From assembly GCF_001279525.1 (NCBI RefSeq), contig NZ_LGDY01000014.1, positions 1 through 64,000 of the forward strand: 64,000 nucleotides of DNA, in the 5' to 3' direction. Source of the stretch: Nocardia sp. NRRL S-836. Lineage in GTDB: Bacteria > Actinomycetota > Actinomycetes > Mycobacteriales > Pseudonocardiaceae. The notes beneath the pieces were generated by a model that was not told the DNA's origin, did not search any database, and was given only the letters and a program-made list of their open reading frames with translations. A program made the translations under genes and the position numbers. Shown one piece after another: positions 7,196-16,279 of the stretch (the stretch's first letter is position 1; each line of letters starts with the position of its first letter).

Positions 7196-10100
7196 TTACA
7201 GCGTGCCCGCCACGCGCTGGAACACGTTGGCCGGGTCGATCATGCTGAGCGCCGGGACGTCGGCCGGCAGGGTCGGCATCGAACGCTCCTTCGACTGGCC
7301 CAGACCAGTGGTCGGGTTCAGCTTCAGGCCCGAGATGGTGGTCGGACCGGCGACGGGCAGCGTGGGCACGGTGGGCATCGAACGCTCGGTCGGCACCGGC
7401 AGGCGGACCGGCAGCGCCGGCAGAGCCGGAGCGGTCACCGGCAGGGACGGCACCGAGCGCTGGGTGGGCGCACCGGACAGCAGGCCCTGGGCGGCGTTCA
7501 GCACCTGCGCGAGCGGGAGACCCTGGATGTTCGGGGTCAGGTTCGCGGCGCTGTTCTGGCCCAGGGGCAGCTCGGCGCGCTGCTTTCCGAGCTTGTTCAC
7601 CGGCAGCTGACCCACGGGCAGCTGCTTGCCGACGGGCAGCTGACCCACGGGCAGCTTGCCGACCGGCAGCTTGCCGACCGGGAGCTGCTTGCCGACCGGC
7701 AGCTTGCCGACGGGCAACTGGCCGACGGGCAACTGGCCGACCGGGAGCTGACCCACGGGCAGCTTGCCGATCGGGAGCTGGCCGACGGGCAGCTTGCCGA
7801 TGGGCAGCTGACCGGCCAGGCCGGTGAGACCGCCGAGGCCGCCCAGCGAGGGCAGCGTGTTCACGGGCAGCGTCTTGAGGGACGGCAGGCCCTGGAACGC
7901 GGGGACCTCGGTCGGGCCCATCAGCTTGTCGATGCCCTTGGGCAGCTCGATGCCCTTGAGCTGGGTGGCACGCAGGGTGCCCTCGTCCTCGCCGGTGAGC
8001 TGGGTGTCGTCGCTCGTGCCGTTGGTGAAGGCCTGGCCGACCAGCTCGACGGGGATGCGGCGGACGTTGGCCGCGGCCTCCGCAGGAACGGTCGCCTCAC
8101 GACCGGACAGCGGGCCTTCGCCCACGGTGCCCATCTGGCCGCCGGCCTGGGTGTTCGAGCCCTTGTCGGTCCAGGTCGAGGCCGAGCCCGCGGCCGCGAT
8201 GGCGTCCGCGTAGGGCTGGACGGCCGCGTTGGCGGGCACGTGCAGCAGGTTGCCGGAGACCGAGCCGTCCTTGCCGGACGTCTTCGAGTCCTCGCCGGCC
8301 TGGACGTCGGTGTCGGTGGCGGAGTCCGAGGTGGTGAGACCGGCCGCCGAGACCGAGTTGCCGGGGACCGGCACGAACGGCGTGGCCTGCGCGCCGATCA
8401 GGTTGCCGGCGATCGAGCCGCGCTCGCCGGTGCTCTGGACGTCGCCGCCCGCGACCGAGTCGAGGTCGTTGCTGGAGGTGGAGTTGACGTTGCCGCCACC
8501 ACCGACCGACCAGCCCATGACCTGGGTGGCCGACGCGACCGGTGCCGAGACGGCGTTGCCGCCGATGGAGCTCTGGGAGCCGTCGGTCTTGGCGTCGCCA
8601 CCGGACTTCATGTCGGTGGCGTTGTCGGCGTGCGCCTCGTTGTTGCCGACGAGGGTGACGCCGTCGCCGAACACCTGGGCCGGCGTCGAGGTCGGGACCT
8701 GGAAGACGTTGCCGGAGACCGAGGACTTGCGGCCGGTCGCCTTGGGGTCATCACCGGCGGTGACCGAGGTGTCGTTGGCGCTGGTCGACGTGGTGTTGCC
8801 GACCAGGCCCGCGGTGTCGCCGAAGACCTGTGCGGCCGCGGCGGTCGGCGCGGTCACGATGTTCGACGAGACGGTGCCGCGGTCGTCCACGGTGTTCGGT
8901 TCGCCGGTGGAGCGGATGTCCTTGACCTCGTCCGCGGAACCGGTGGCCTGGCCACCGACGGTCGCGGCGGCGCCGTAGAGCTCGGCAGGCGCGGCGAGCG
9001 GCGTCTGCGCGACGTTGCCGGAGAGGACCGAGTTGTTACCCGTCGTGCCCTGGTAGCCACCGGTCTCCGACCGCACGTCGTTGACGCAGGTGCCGGTGGA
9101 CTGACCAGCGCCGGAGGCACCGTTGCCGCACACGTCCAGGGCCGTGGCCGGCGGGACGTTCGCGACGTTGCCGGACAGGACCGAGTCGTGGCCCTTGGTC
9201 CAGTTGTTGCCACCGGCGACCGAGTCGGCCGAGTTGGCGTGGTCGGCCCCGCTGTTGCCGACGAGCGACGCGGCGTTGCCACCGGCCGCGACGGGCAGCG
9301 AGATCGGGGTGTCGGCGATGTTGCCCGAGGCCGAGGAGCCGTTGCCCGCCGTGTTGGTGTTGCCGGCCGCACGCGACTGGTTGACCGTCTCGCTGGTCGC
9401 GTAGGCGTTGCCACCCGCGGCTGCCGCGTTGTCGTCGAGCGTGATCGGGCCGGCGAGCGGCGTCTTGGCGACGTTGCCGGCCAGCGTGGCCGGGTCGCCG
9501 TTGGTCCACACGCGGTCGCCGGCGTGAGCGGTGCCGGACTGCTTGGAGTCGGTGGCGGCGTTGCCCGCACCGGCGGCCGAGTTGCCGTTCACCTCGACGA
9601 GCGGGGCCAGCGGGACCTGGCCCGCGTTGCCGGACAGCGTGCTGTCCTTGCCGCTGGTCTGCAGCATGCCGTAGGACTTCGAGATCGTGTCCGCGGTGGA
9701 GCGGGACTCGGCGATACCGCCCGCGCCCACGGCGTTGCCGGTCATCTGGACCGGGGTCGCGCCCTGCTCGGCGATGATGTTGCCGGAGAGGGAGCCCTTG
9801 TCACCGTTGGTGATCATGTTGCCGCCGGTGGTACCGGTCTGGCGTGCGGCCGTGTCGTTCGCGGCGTTGCCACCCGCGGCGAACGAGTTGCCGGTGACCT
9901 GCGCGGGCAGGACGTGGTTGACGGCGACGACGTTGCCGGCGACCGCCTGGCCCTGGCCGGTCGTCTTGACGCTGCCGTCGCGGTTCAGGTCCTGCGCGCA
10001 GTCGGCGGCCGTGGCGCCGTCGGCGAGGGCCGAGATCTGGTTGCCGCAGACGTTGACCGGCACATCGGCGTGCGCCTGGAGCGTGTTGCCGCGGGCGTTG

Positions 10101-10423
10101 GACGTCGCGGTGTCCTGCAGCCGGCCGCTCACCGAGCGGAACAGCGGGTTCGTGGCGACCGGTGCGGTCGTCCTGGTCGGCACCGCGTTCGCGACGCGGT
10201 CCGTGCTGATCGTGCGGTCGACCGTCGGCGCGCTCACGTTCCTCGCCGGGTTGGCCAGGTTGTTCTGGTCGATCTTGACCGGAACCGACGCACCCGCGTC
10301 AACGACCGGAGGGGCGGCATCCGGGTTGACGTTCTCCTGAGCAGAAGCGATGCCCGTACCGAGCATCAGCAAACCACCAGTGACAAACGCGGACTGGATT
10401 CCGCGCTTTGCCCAGGTCTGCAT
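7196..10423 (-). CDS. large secreted chaplin-like repeat protein
   Basis: Secreted protein of 1075 residues, with a signal peptide ending GIASA|QE at about residue 28. It starts at ATG 10423 behind GGAAGGAG. The middle (about residues 100-780) is about 14 imperfect repeats of 50-65 residues with the pattern SGN-x4-P-x3-P-x(5)-GN-x(5)-G-x-A. This is the pattern of the chaplin domain of Streptomyces hydrophobic surface amyloids. Two repeats keep the chaplin Cys pair (VNVCGN...DC and LDVCGN...GTCVND). The C-terminal third has 14 copies of a (K/Q)LP(V/I)G pentapeptide and several ERSMPTLP-like segments. No LPXTG sorting signal or transmembrane tail is seen. The role is probably structural at the cell surface; it is not a recognised named gene. 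Confidence 0.85.
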   Translation of the reverse strand: MQTWAKRGIQSAFVTGGLLMLGTGIASAQENVNPDAAPPVVDAGASVPVKIDQNNLANPARNVSAPTVDRTISTDRVANAVPTRTTAPVATNPLFRSVSGRLQDTATSNARGNTLQAHADVPVNVCGNQISALADGATAADCAQDLNRDGSVKTTGQGQAVAGNVVAVNHVLPAQVTGNSFAAGGNAANDTAARQTGTTGGNMITNGDKGSLSGNIIAEQGATPVQMTGNAVGAGGIAESRSTADTISKSYGMLQTSGKDSTLSGNAGQVPLAPLVEVNGNSAAGAGNAATDSKQSGTAHAGDRVWTNGDPATLAGNVAKTPLAGPITLDDNAAAAGGNAYATSETVNQSRAAGNTNTAGNGSSASGNIADTPISLPVAAGGNAASLVGNSGADHANSADSVAGGNNWTKGHDSVLSGNVANVPPATALDVCGNGASGAGQSTGTCVNDVRSETGGYQGTTGNNSVLSGNVAQTPLAAPAELYGAAATVGGQATGSADEVKDIRSTGEPNTVDDRGTVSSNIVTAPTAAAAQVFGDTAGLVGNTTSTSANDTSVTAGDDPKATGRKSSVSGNVFQVPTSTPAQVFGDGVTLVGNNEAHADNATDMKSGGDAKTDGSQSSIGGNAVSAPVASATQVMGWSVGGGGNVNSTSSNDLDSVAGGDVQSTGERGSIAGNLIGAQATPFVPVPGNSVSAAGLTTSDSATDTDVQAGEDSKTSGKDGSVSGNLLHVPANAAVQPYADAIAAAGSASTWTDKGSNTQAGGQMGTVGEGPLSGREATVPAEAAANVRRIPVELVGQAFTNGTSDDTQLTGEDEGTLRATQLKGIELPKGIDKLMGPTEVPAFQGLPSLKTLPVNTLPSLGGLGGLTGLAGQLPIGKLPVGQLPIGKLPVGQLPVGQLPVGQLPVGKLPVGKQLPVGKLPVGKLPVGQLPVGKQLPVGQLPVNKLGKQRAELPLGQNSAANLTPNIQGLPLAQVLNAAQGLLSGAPTQRSVPSLPVTAPALPALPVRLPVPTERSMPTVPTLPVAGPTTISGLKLNPTTGLGQSKERSMPTLPADVPALSMIDPANVFQRVAGTL
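7592..7815 (-). repeat. tandem pentapeptide-coding repeat (K/Q)LP(V/I)G
   Basis: On the minus strand this stretch encodes 14 tandem copies of QLPVG or KLPVG, with occasional Ile and three single-Lys insertions. The 15-nt unit is clearly visible as repeated GGGCAGCTTGCC and GGGCAGCTGACC on the plus strand. It forms a Pro-rich, evenly spaced cationic linker in the secreted protein. Confidence 0.9.
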
Positions 10424-10605
10424 TCGATCTCCTTCCAAAGCCCCTGTTGTCAGGGGGGTTCACGGGGGTGGGGCCGGACGCGTGGGGTCGCGTCATCACC
10501 GGGGGAGTGCACGCGGTGCCGACCGGAAGGAGCGCATGAGAAAAAGCGCGACGGTCGACTTCCGGACAGCCAGGGGAGAGGGCTGCCGCGGACCGCGCGC
10601 TGAGA

Positions 10606-11418
10606 TCAGTCGGGGGTGGTACCAGGCTGCTTGCCCGGCTTCACGGTCACCTCGTCGGTGGACGGCGCAAGAGCGCGCGCCACCGAGATGCCGGGAATGT
10701 CGCCGGACGCAGCGAAGGCAGCTTTGCTGCTGCCGCCCGCAGCACCAGACCCGTCGGAACCACACGTGCACTGCACCGGCGCGGGCGCCGGAACGGGCAG
10801 CTTGGGAGACGGGTCGGCGGGCAGGGACGGGTGCTGCTCGGACGGCACCACGAGGTGGCGGGTCTCGAGCAGCTTCGTCCAGGTGGCACCGGTGGGGCCG
10901 GTGAGTTTCGTGAACACCTTCGCGACCGGCGACTGTCCGGCCTCGGGGGTGACCGCCGGCGCCGCCTCGTACGTCACGTCCATGGCCCGCGAGGTCGCGG
11001 GGGTGGTGGGCGTGACGGCCGTGGTGACGCGGGGCAGGACCTGTGCGGCGATCTTCTCGATCGTCTGGTGGACCTGCGCCTGTGGCAGTGCCGTGCGCGC
11101 CTTCTCGTGCTCGGCGCGCAACGTTTCATCGATCTTGTGAACGGCCGTGGCAGCGGGCACGACGACCGGCAGCTTCTCGTCGACGGAGACGATCTTGGTC
11201 ACCACGTCGAACTGCTGCGGCTCGTCGGCTGCGTGCGCCGAAGCCGTCGAGAGCGCCCAAGCGACGGCCGTGCCCGCGATCGCTCCACCGACGGCGAGCA
11301 GCGCTCGGGTGGCGAACCGGCGGATGCCGTTCGCTCCCGTCTTCGCTCGCAGACCGGCAGAGGACAACGCGGGAACCTCGCTTCTGGGGTGACGCTCCGG
11401 GGAGACGCCGACGATCAT
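10606..11418 (-). CDS. secreted protein of unknown function
   Basis: Unrecognised protein of 270 residues. It has an Arg-containing n-region, then a hydrophobic stretch (ALLAVGGAIAGTAVAWALSTASAHA) ending in a likely signal peptidase site before ADEPQQ. The mature part starts with a helical region (VVTKIVSVDEKLP, VHKIDETLRAEHEKA) and turns Thr/Pro/Ala-rich, with a short Cys motif CTCGSDG. No catalytic motif is seen. The start is uncertain: ATG 11418 has a weak ribosome-binding site and TTG 11427 is in frame. It lies 182 nt upstream of the chaplin-like gene on the same strand and may be co-expressed with it as an envelope protein. Confidence 0.7.
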   Translation of the reverse strand: MIVGVSPERHPRSEVPALSSAGLRAKTGANGIRRFATRALLAVGGAIAGTAVAWALSTASAHAADEPQQFDVVTKIVSVDEKLPVVVPAATAVHKIDETLRAEHEKARTALPQAQVHQTIEKIAAQVLPRVTTAVTPTTPATSRAMDVTYEAAPAVTPEAGQSPVAKVFTKLTGPTGATWTKLLETRHLVVPSEQHPSLPADPSPKLPVPAPAPVQCTCGSDGSGAAGGSSKAAFAASGDIPGISVARALAPSTDEVTVKPGKQPGTTPD

Positions 11419-11520
11419 GCTGATCAAGTCGACGGGGCCGACAATGCCACCCGCGCCGCCCCGAACGCACGCCCAGAGCGCCCGGTTAACTACATCGTGT
11501 GACGAGCGCGGTGGCCCCCG

Positions 11521-13698
11521 TCACACGCGCTTCAGGACGCGGGCCGCACCGGCCGCGGCCGTCGAGGCGAGCACCCAGCCGACGGCGACGAGCAGCGCGG
11601 AGATCCACTGCGACGCGCCGGTGAACCGCCACTTCCCGTCGTGGCCGAAGTCGATGATCGGGATCAGCAGGTCGAGCGCGAGGAGCCAGGCGTTCCACAC
11701 CGGGTCCTCGTCGGAGTTGAGCTTGACCATCGGGTGCCAGTTGAACCACAGCGCGCCGCCCAGCCAGAACACGCCGAGCCAGCAGATCGCCAGCCACGGC
11801 CGGTAGCCGTACCCGACCGTCCACCGCTGCACGCCGCCCCAGACCCGGCCCGCCCAGCCGAGCTCGGAGTAGCGGCGGCGTTGCTTCTCCAGCTGGACCC
11901 GTTGCGCGAGCTCCTCCTCACCGCCCTGCTGGTAGACGGCGGCGAGCTGCTCGTACGGTCCGGGCGCGAAGTCCGGCTGCACCTTGAGCAGCCACTTCAG
12001 CCGGGTCTCCACCGGCACGTCCGGGTCGGCGGTGATGCCCTCGAACGTGAAGTCGTCCACGGCGACGCCGCCCTCGGCGTCCCACAGCCCCGGCCCGTCG
12101 GTCACCGAGATCGCCTGCAGGCGGCTCAGCACGACCTTGCCCTTCGGCTGCTGGCCCTCGGGGATGTGCAGGCGGAACTGGTGCACGGTCAGCCCGTAGG
12201 CGTTGAGCGCGATGTCGGCCGACGTGGAGCCGAGGTGCGAGTTGCTGAACGTGGCCATCTTGCCGACCTCGCCCAGCCGGATCCGCACGCCGCCGACCGC
12301 GGTGAACCCGCGGCTGCACAGCAGGTCCTTGCCGATCGTGATGGCACGGGCGTCGAGCGACGGTTTCTGCGTGCCGTTCGGACGCAGCCGCGGCATCGTC
12401 AGCGAGGCGCCGGAGCAGTCGAGCGTGGAACCGATGTTCGCGTTCTGCAGCCGGATCGAGCCCTTGGCCTTCAGCTCGCGCAGGAAGAGCGTGCCGCCGA
12501 TCTCCAGCCGGTCGGCGAACAGGACGTCGATGCCGGGCCCGTGCAGGGAGACGCCGGACATGCTGGCGCTGCCCTGGATGTGCGCGTTCGACAGCCGCAC
12601 CTGGCCGTAGGTCTGCAACGCGGGCGAGCGCAGGCCGGTGCCGTTGACCGCGCTGCGGGCCTCGACGTCGCCGCGGACCTGCATGCCGTCGGCGTGGATG
12701 GCGACCGGGATGCGGTTGGTGATGTCGCCGGCGAGCTCCTCCGCGAGCTCGCGCGGGCCGATCACCGCGCCGGACAGCCGCAGGTACCCGCCGATGCTCG
12801 CGTTGGGCAGCCGGACGGTGCCGGTGCTGGTGAAGCCGTCGTCGAGCTCGACGTTGCCCTCGACCCGGACGCGGTCGGCCACGAGCGTCGCGGCCTCGTC
12901 GGCCAGTCCGTGCGGCAGGACCAGCACCTGGTGGTCGACGCGGTGGGCGGAGTGCAGCCGGGCGCCGGTGAACTCGAGGTTGCCGCCGACGCGGGCACCG
13001 TCGAGCAGCACCCGGCCGTCCGCGGTGAACCGGCCGCCCTCGGCGTTGCAGAAGACGTTGCCCGCCACCACGATCCCGGACGCCTCCAGCGCGTCCCTGC
13101 CGGTGTTGATCAGCCGCGCGCCACCGAGGTGGACGCTGCCGCCGATCGCGGCACCGCGCAGCCGCACCTCGCCGTTGGCCCGCAACGCGATGGCCTGCAA
13201 CGAACCCGAGACCCGCAGGCGGGCGCCGAGCAGCGCGTGGTCGGTGTTGCCGCGCAGCACGGCGCCGGCCAGCCGCAGCGTGCCGTCGACGGCGGCGTCG
13301 GTGAGGTCGACGGTGCCGGTGCAGGTGAAGCCGGCTTCGAGGACGAGGTCGCTGAACACCCGGAGGTTGCGGCCCTGGATGCCGGGCACGCGGGTGCCGC
13401 GCAGCCGCAGGCCGATCAGCCGGGCCATGCGCAGGTCGAGCGGTTCCTCGAACGCGCAGTGCGTGAGGTCGATGACCCGCGTGACGCGCGTGCCCTCCAG
13501 TTCGAACTTGCCGGTCACCCGCGCGTTTTGCAGACGCAGAGCGGGCAATCCCTTGCGCGGCACCCGGTACATGCCGGTCAGCAACCCGGTGAGCACCTCG
13601 CCGCGCACGCTCTGCCCGGTCAGGTCGATCTCGGTGCCGCCCGCATAAGCCCCGGCGACCTGGCGTTCGACATCGGTCAAGTCTTCCGGCTTGATCAC
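11521..13698 (-). CDS. beta-solenoid-like membrane-anchored protein
   Basis: Protein of 725 residues. Residues 20-560 are many repeats of about 20 residues with the pattern V-x-L-x-x-A-x-[IV]-x-G-x-[LV]-x-L (for example VRLRGAAIGGSVHLGGARL), as in right-handed beta-solenoid or pentapeptide-like proteins. The C-terminal 170 residues hold a charged helix (RVQLEKQRRRYSELG) and three to four transmembrane segments (LAICWLGVFWLGGALW, WLLALDLLIPIIDFG, WISALLVAVGWVLAS). Similar proteins are sometimes labelled membrane-associated oxidoreductase, but no cofactor motif is visible, so that label is not adopted. GTG 13698 follows GGGGAGGG. It is divergent from the AI-2E transporter gene. Confidence 0.8.
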   Translation of the reverse strand: MIKPEDLTDVERQVAGAYAGGTEIDLTGQSVRGEVLTGLLTGMYRVPRKGLPALRLQNARVTGKFELEGTRVTRVIDLTHCAFEEPLDLRMARLIGLRLRGTRVPGIQGRNLRVFSDLVLEAGFTCTGTVDLTDAAVDGTLRLAGAVLRGNTDHALLGARLRVSGSLQAIALRANGEVRLRGAAIGGSVHLGGARLINTGRDALEASGIVVAGNVFCNAEGGRFTADGRVLLDGARVGGNLEFTGARLHSAHRVDHQVLVLPHGLADEAATLVADRVRVEGNVELDDGFTSTGTVRLPNASIGGYLRLSGAVIGPRELAEELAGDITNRIPVAIHADGMQVRGDVEARSAVNGTGLRSPALQTYGQVRLSNAHIQGSASMSGVSLHGPGIDVLFADRLEIGGTLFLRELKAKGSIRLQNANIGSTLDCSGASLTMPRLRPNGTQKPSLDARAITIGKDLLCSRGFTAVGGVRIRLGEVGKMATFSNSHLGSTSADIALNAYGLTVHQFRLHIPEGQQPKGKVVLSRLQAISVTDGPGLWDAEGGVAVDDFTFEGITADPDVPVETRLKWLLKVQPDFAPGPYEQLAAVYQQGGEEELAQRVQLEKQRRRYSELGWAGRVWGGVQRWTVGYGYRPWLAICWLGVFWLGGALWFNWHPMVKLNSDEDPVWNAWLLALDLLIPIIDFGHDGKWRFTGASQWISALLVAVGWVLASTAAAGAARVLKRV

Positions 13699-13777
13699 TT
13701 CCGCCCTCCCCTGACGAACCGGATCATCCCTACCAGGTTCCGCGTTGGCCAGGGCCCGAACAGTTAACGTGAGGCAC

Positions 13778-14929
13778 GTGAGCGCACCGGAGTCGGAGAT
13801 CAGCAGCCGCGTCCCGAAGCTGCTGAGGGTGAGCGCTGCCCTGAGCTGGCGCTTCGTGGCGGTGGTGGCCGCGTTGTACGTGGTCGCGTACGTCCTGGGC
13901 TATCTCGCGTCGATCGTGATTCCCGTCGCAGTCGCCCTCCTGCTGGCCGCACTGCTGTCGCCCGGCGTGGCGAAGCTGGTCGAGTGGCGGGTCCCCCGCG
14001 GCGTCGCGACGACGGTGATGATGATCATCGGCATCGGCGTGCTCGGCGGCGTGCTGACGTTCGTGATCAGTGAGTTCTCCCGCGGCCTGCCCGAGCTGCA
14101 GACCCAGGTGTCGGCCTCGCTCGACACGATCCAGCAGTGGCTGAAGGACGGCCCGGCACACCTGTCCGACGCGCAGCTGCAGGGCTACCTCAACGACCTC
14201 GTGAAGACGATCAAGGAGAACCAGACCGAGATCACGTCCGGCGCGCTCACCACGGCGGCCACCCTGGGCGAGGTGCTGACGGGCCTGCTCCTGGCGCTGT
14301 TCACGCTGATCTTCTTCCTGCACGACGGCGACGGCATCTGGAAGTTCGTGACCCGCGCGTTCCCCCGCGACGTCCGCCCCCGTGTCGACGTCGCCGGCCG
14401 CCGCGGGTTCGCCTCGCTCGTCTCCTACGTGCGCGCGACGGCGGCGGTCGCGGTCGTGGACGCCGTGGGCGTCGGCATCGGCCTGGCGATCATCGGGGTG
14501 CCTCTGGTGGTGCCGTTGTCGGCGTTGGTGTTCCTCGGCGCGTTCATCCCGATCATCGGTGCGGTGTTCACGGGCGCGGTGGCGGTGCTGATCGCGCTGG
14601 TGACCAACGGCCCGATCGCGGCGCTGATCGTGCTGGCGGTGCTGATCGGCGTGATGCAGCTGGAGTCCCACGTGCTGCAGCCGATCCTGCTCGGGCGCGC
14701 GGTGAAGCTGCACCCGCTGGCGGTCGTGATCGCGATCGCCGTCGGGTTGGTGGCGGGCGGCATCGCCGGTGCGCTGCTCTCGGTGCCGTTGCTGGCGGTG
14801 CTGAACTCCGGCATCCGGTCGCTGATCTCGGACGCGGACTCGGTGCAGAAGCCGGAAAAGGTGGACGTGCTGGAACCGCAGGAGTCCGCACCGCCGGACG
14901 ACCGGAGCGAGCGGCAGAAGGAGCTGTAG
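13778..14929 (+). CDS. AI-2E family transporter
   Basis: Integral membrane protein of 383 residues with about eight transmembrane helices and the PerM/TqsA family layout: two N-terminal helices, a soluble central segment (SRGLPELQTQVSASLDTIQQWL), and a C-terminal bundle containing the family motif GVMQLESHVLQPILLGRAVKLHPL. The family exports small molecules such as autoinducer 2 or acts in ion antiport; the substrate here is unknown. GTG 13778 is preferred, with GTGAGG just upstream. The tail is soluble and charged. It is convergent with the GGDEF gene, 9 nt away. Confidence 0.88.
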   Translation: MSAPESEISSRVPKLLRVSAALSWRFVAVVAALYVVAYVLGYLASIVIPVAVALLLAALLSPGVAKLVEWRVPRGVATTVMMIIGIGVLGGVLTFVISEFSRGLPELQTQVSASLDTIQQWLKDGPAHLSDAQLQGYLNDLVKTIKENQTEITSGALTTAATLGEVLTGLLLALFTLIFFLHDGDGIWKFVTRAFPRDVRPRVDVAGRRGFASLVSYVRATAAVAVVDAVGVGIGLAIIGVPLVVPLSALVFLGAFIPIIGAVFTGAVAVLIALVTNGPIAALIVLAVLIGVMQLESHVLQPILLGRAVKLHPLAVVIAIAVGLVAGGIAGALLSVPLLAVLNSGIRSLISDADSVQKPEKVDVLEPQESAPPDDRSERQKEL

Positions 14930-14938
14930 GCCCGAGCT

Positions 14939-16135
14939 TCAGGCCATCGAGACCAGGTTGCGGCCGTACGCCTTCGCGGCCAGCAGTGCCGCGTCGGCCG
15001 CGACCAGCAGGTCCGGCAGCTCGTAGCCGAACCTGGTCGTGGTCGACACGCCGATGCTCACGGTCAGGCCGCGCAGCTCGTGCGGTTTGCCGTCGGTGCC
15101 CATCGTCGGCACCCGCAGTGCCGCCACGGCCTTGCGGACGCGTTCGGCGACCGACTCGGCCTCGTCGGGGGTGGCTTCGGGGAGCAGGACGACGAACTCC
15201 TCGCCGCCGAAGCGGCCGACCAGGTCGCCGCGGCGGACGGTGCCGCGCAGCAGCAGGGAGATCGCGGCCAGTGCGGCGTCGCCGGCGAGGTGGCCGACCT
15301 CGTCGTTGACCCGTTTGAAGTGGTCGAGGTCGAGGAGCATCACGGCCATGGGGCGGGTGCGGGAGGAGCCCTTGGTGAGCTCGTAGCGGGCGCGGCTGTC
15401 CCAGTGGACGGCGTTGGCGAGGCCGGTTTTCGCGTCGCGCTGGGCGGAGCGGCGCCATTGGGGGAGTTGGGCGGCGCGTTCGAGCAGGGCCAGGGGCGGG
15501 CCGGCGATGAGGGCGTGGATGGCGTTCGACTCGGCGACGCAGCCCATGAGGCCGCCGATGGAGACGGCGACGATGCCCAGCACGGCGTCGATGGGTTCGC
15601 CGACGTTCTCCTCGAAGGTGGCGGACGGGTTGCGGAGCTTCAGGCCGACGGCGATCAGGGCCGCGCGCAGCACCAGCAGGACGGTCGCGGCGAACACCAT
15701 CAGCAGCAGGTTCGCCTTCGGGTCCAGCCAGCCGAGCAGGTAGCGGGTGGCGAAGACGGACAACGCGGTGGCGCTCAGGGTGAAGACCCAGCGGTGGGTC
15801 TCCGGGCGCTGGGCGAGCAGGCAGTGCAGGGCGGGGCCGAAGAGCAGCAGCACCAGCAGGTTCGGCGGCAGGGCCAGGACGCCCGCGGTCAGGTAGGAGA
15901 GGTGGGCGGCCCACGGGTTGCGCTCGGTCTCGCCCATGCGGTGGCTGTAGATGGAGCTGAGGATGATCACCGCTCCCGCGGTGCCCGCGATCGCCGCGAA
16001 ACGGGCGACTTCGGAGGGTGACGGGCGCTCGGAGTAGACGATCACGTAGGTCACGAGGACGAGAGCTGATCCGTCGATCAACAACCAGTAGCCGAGGGCA
16101 CGCCGCCGCAGTGTCCACACCGGCCAGTCAAGCAC
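14939..16135 (-). CDS. membrane-bound GGDEF diguanylate cyclase
   Basis: Protein of 398 residues. About seven N-terminal transmembrane helices (residues 10-200) form a sensory module. A GGDEF domain follows, with RDAKTGLANAVHWDSR, the metal-binding DLDHFKRVND and the active-site motif GGEEF in VGRFGGEEFVVLL. An intact GGEEF predicts synthesis of cyclic di-GMP, which controls development in actinomycetes. No EAL domain is seen. The RxxD inhibitory site is not obvious. GTG 16135 is chosen because GGGGGAGGG lies 9 nt upstream. It is divergent from the kinase gene at 16280. Confidence 0.92.
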   Translation of the reverse strand: MLDWPVWTLRRRALGYWLLIDGSALVLVTYVIVYSERPSPSEVARFAAIAGTAGAVIILSSIYSHRMGETERNPWAAHLSYLTAGVLALPPNLLVLLLFGPALHCLLAQRPETHRWVFTLSATALSVFATRYLLGWLDPKANLLLMVFAATVLLVLRAALIAVGLKLRNPSATFEENVGEPIDAVLGIVAVSIGGLMGCVAESNAIHALIAGPPLALLERAAQLPQWRRSAQRDAKTGLANAVHWDSRARYELTKGSSRTRPMAVMLLDLDHFKRVNDEVGHLAGDAALAAISLLLRGTVRRGDLVGRFGGEEFVVLLPEATPDEAESVAERVRKAVAALRVPTMGTDGKPHELRGLTVSIGVSTTTRFGYELPDLLVAADAALLAAKAYGRNLVSMA

Positions 16136-16279
16136 CTGTACTTGCCCTCCCCCGCCCAACGGGAGCGCTGCCCCGAACCCGGAGAGCGTCGCACATTCGG
16201 CCGTTCGGCAGAAGACGGCCACCTGGGGGTTAGCCAGCGCACGTTCACGCGGCAGGATGAGGTGCGAAAGGAGCACAGC

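Noticed and set aside
7592-10100. Regularly spaced repeats that could suggest a CRISPR array
   Set aside because: The repeats are in-frame, diverge at third codon positions and encode protein repeats; there are no constant repeats with unique spacers.
10536-10700. An ATG behind a good ribosome-binding site (GGAAGGAGCGC) on the plus strand
   Set aside because: The frame runs antisense into the secreted-protein gene with a Cys/Arg-rich translation and no similarity to anything recognisable.
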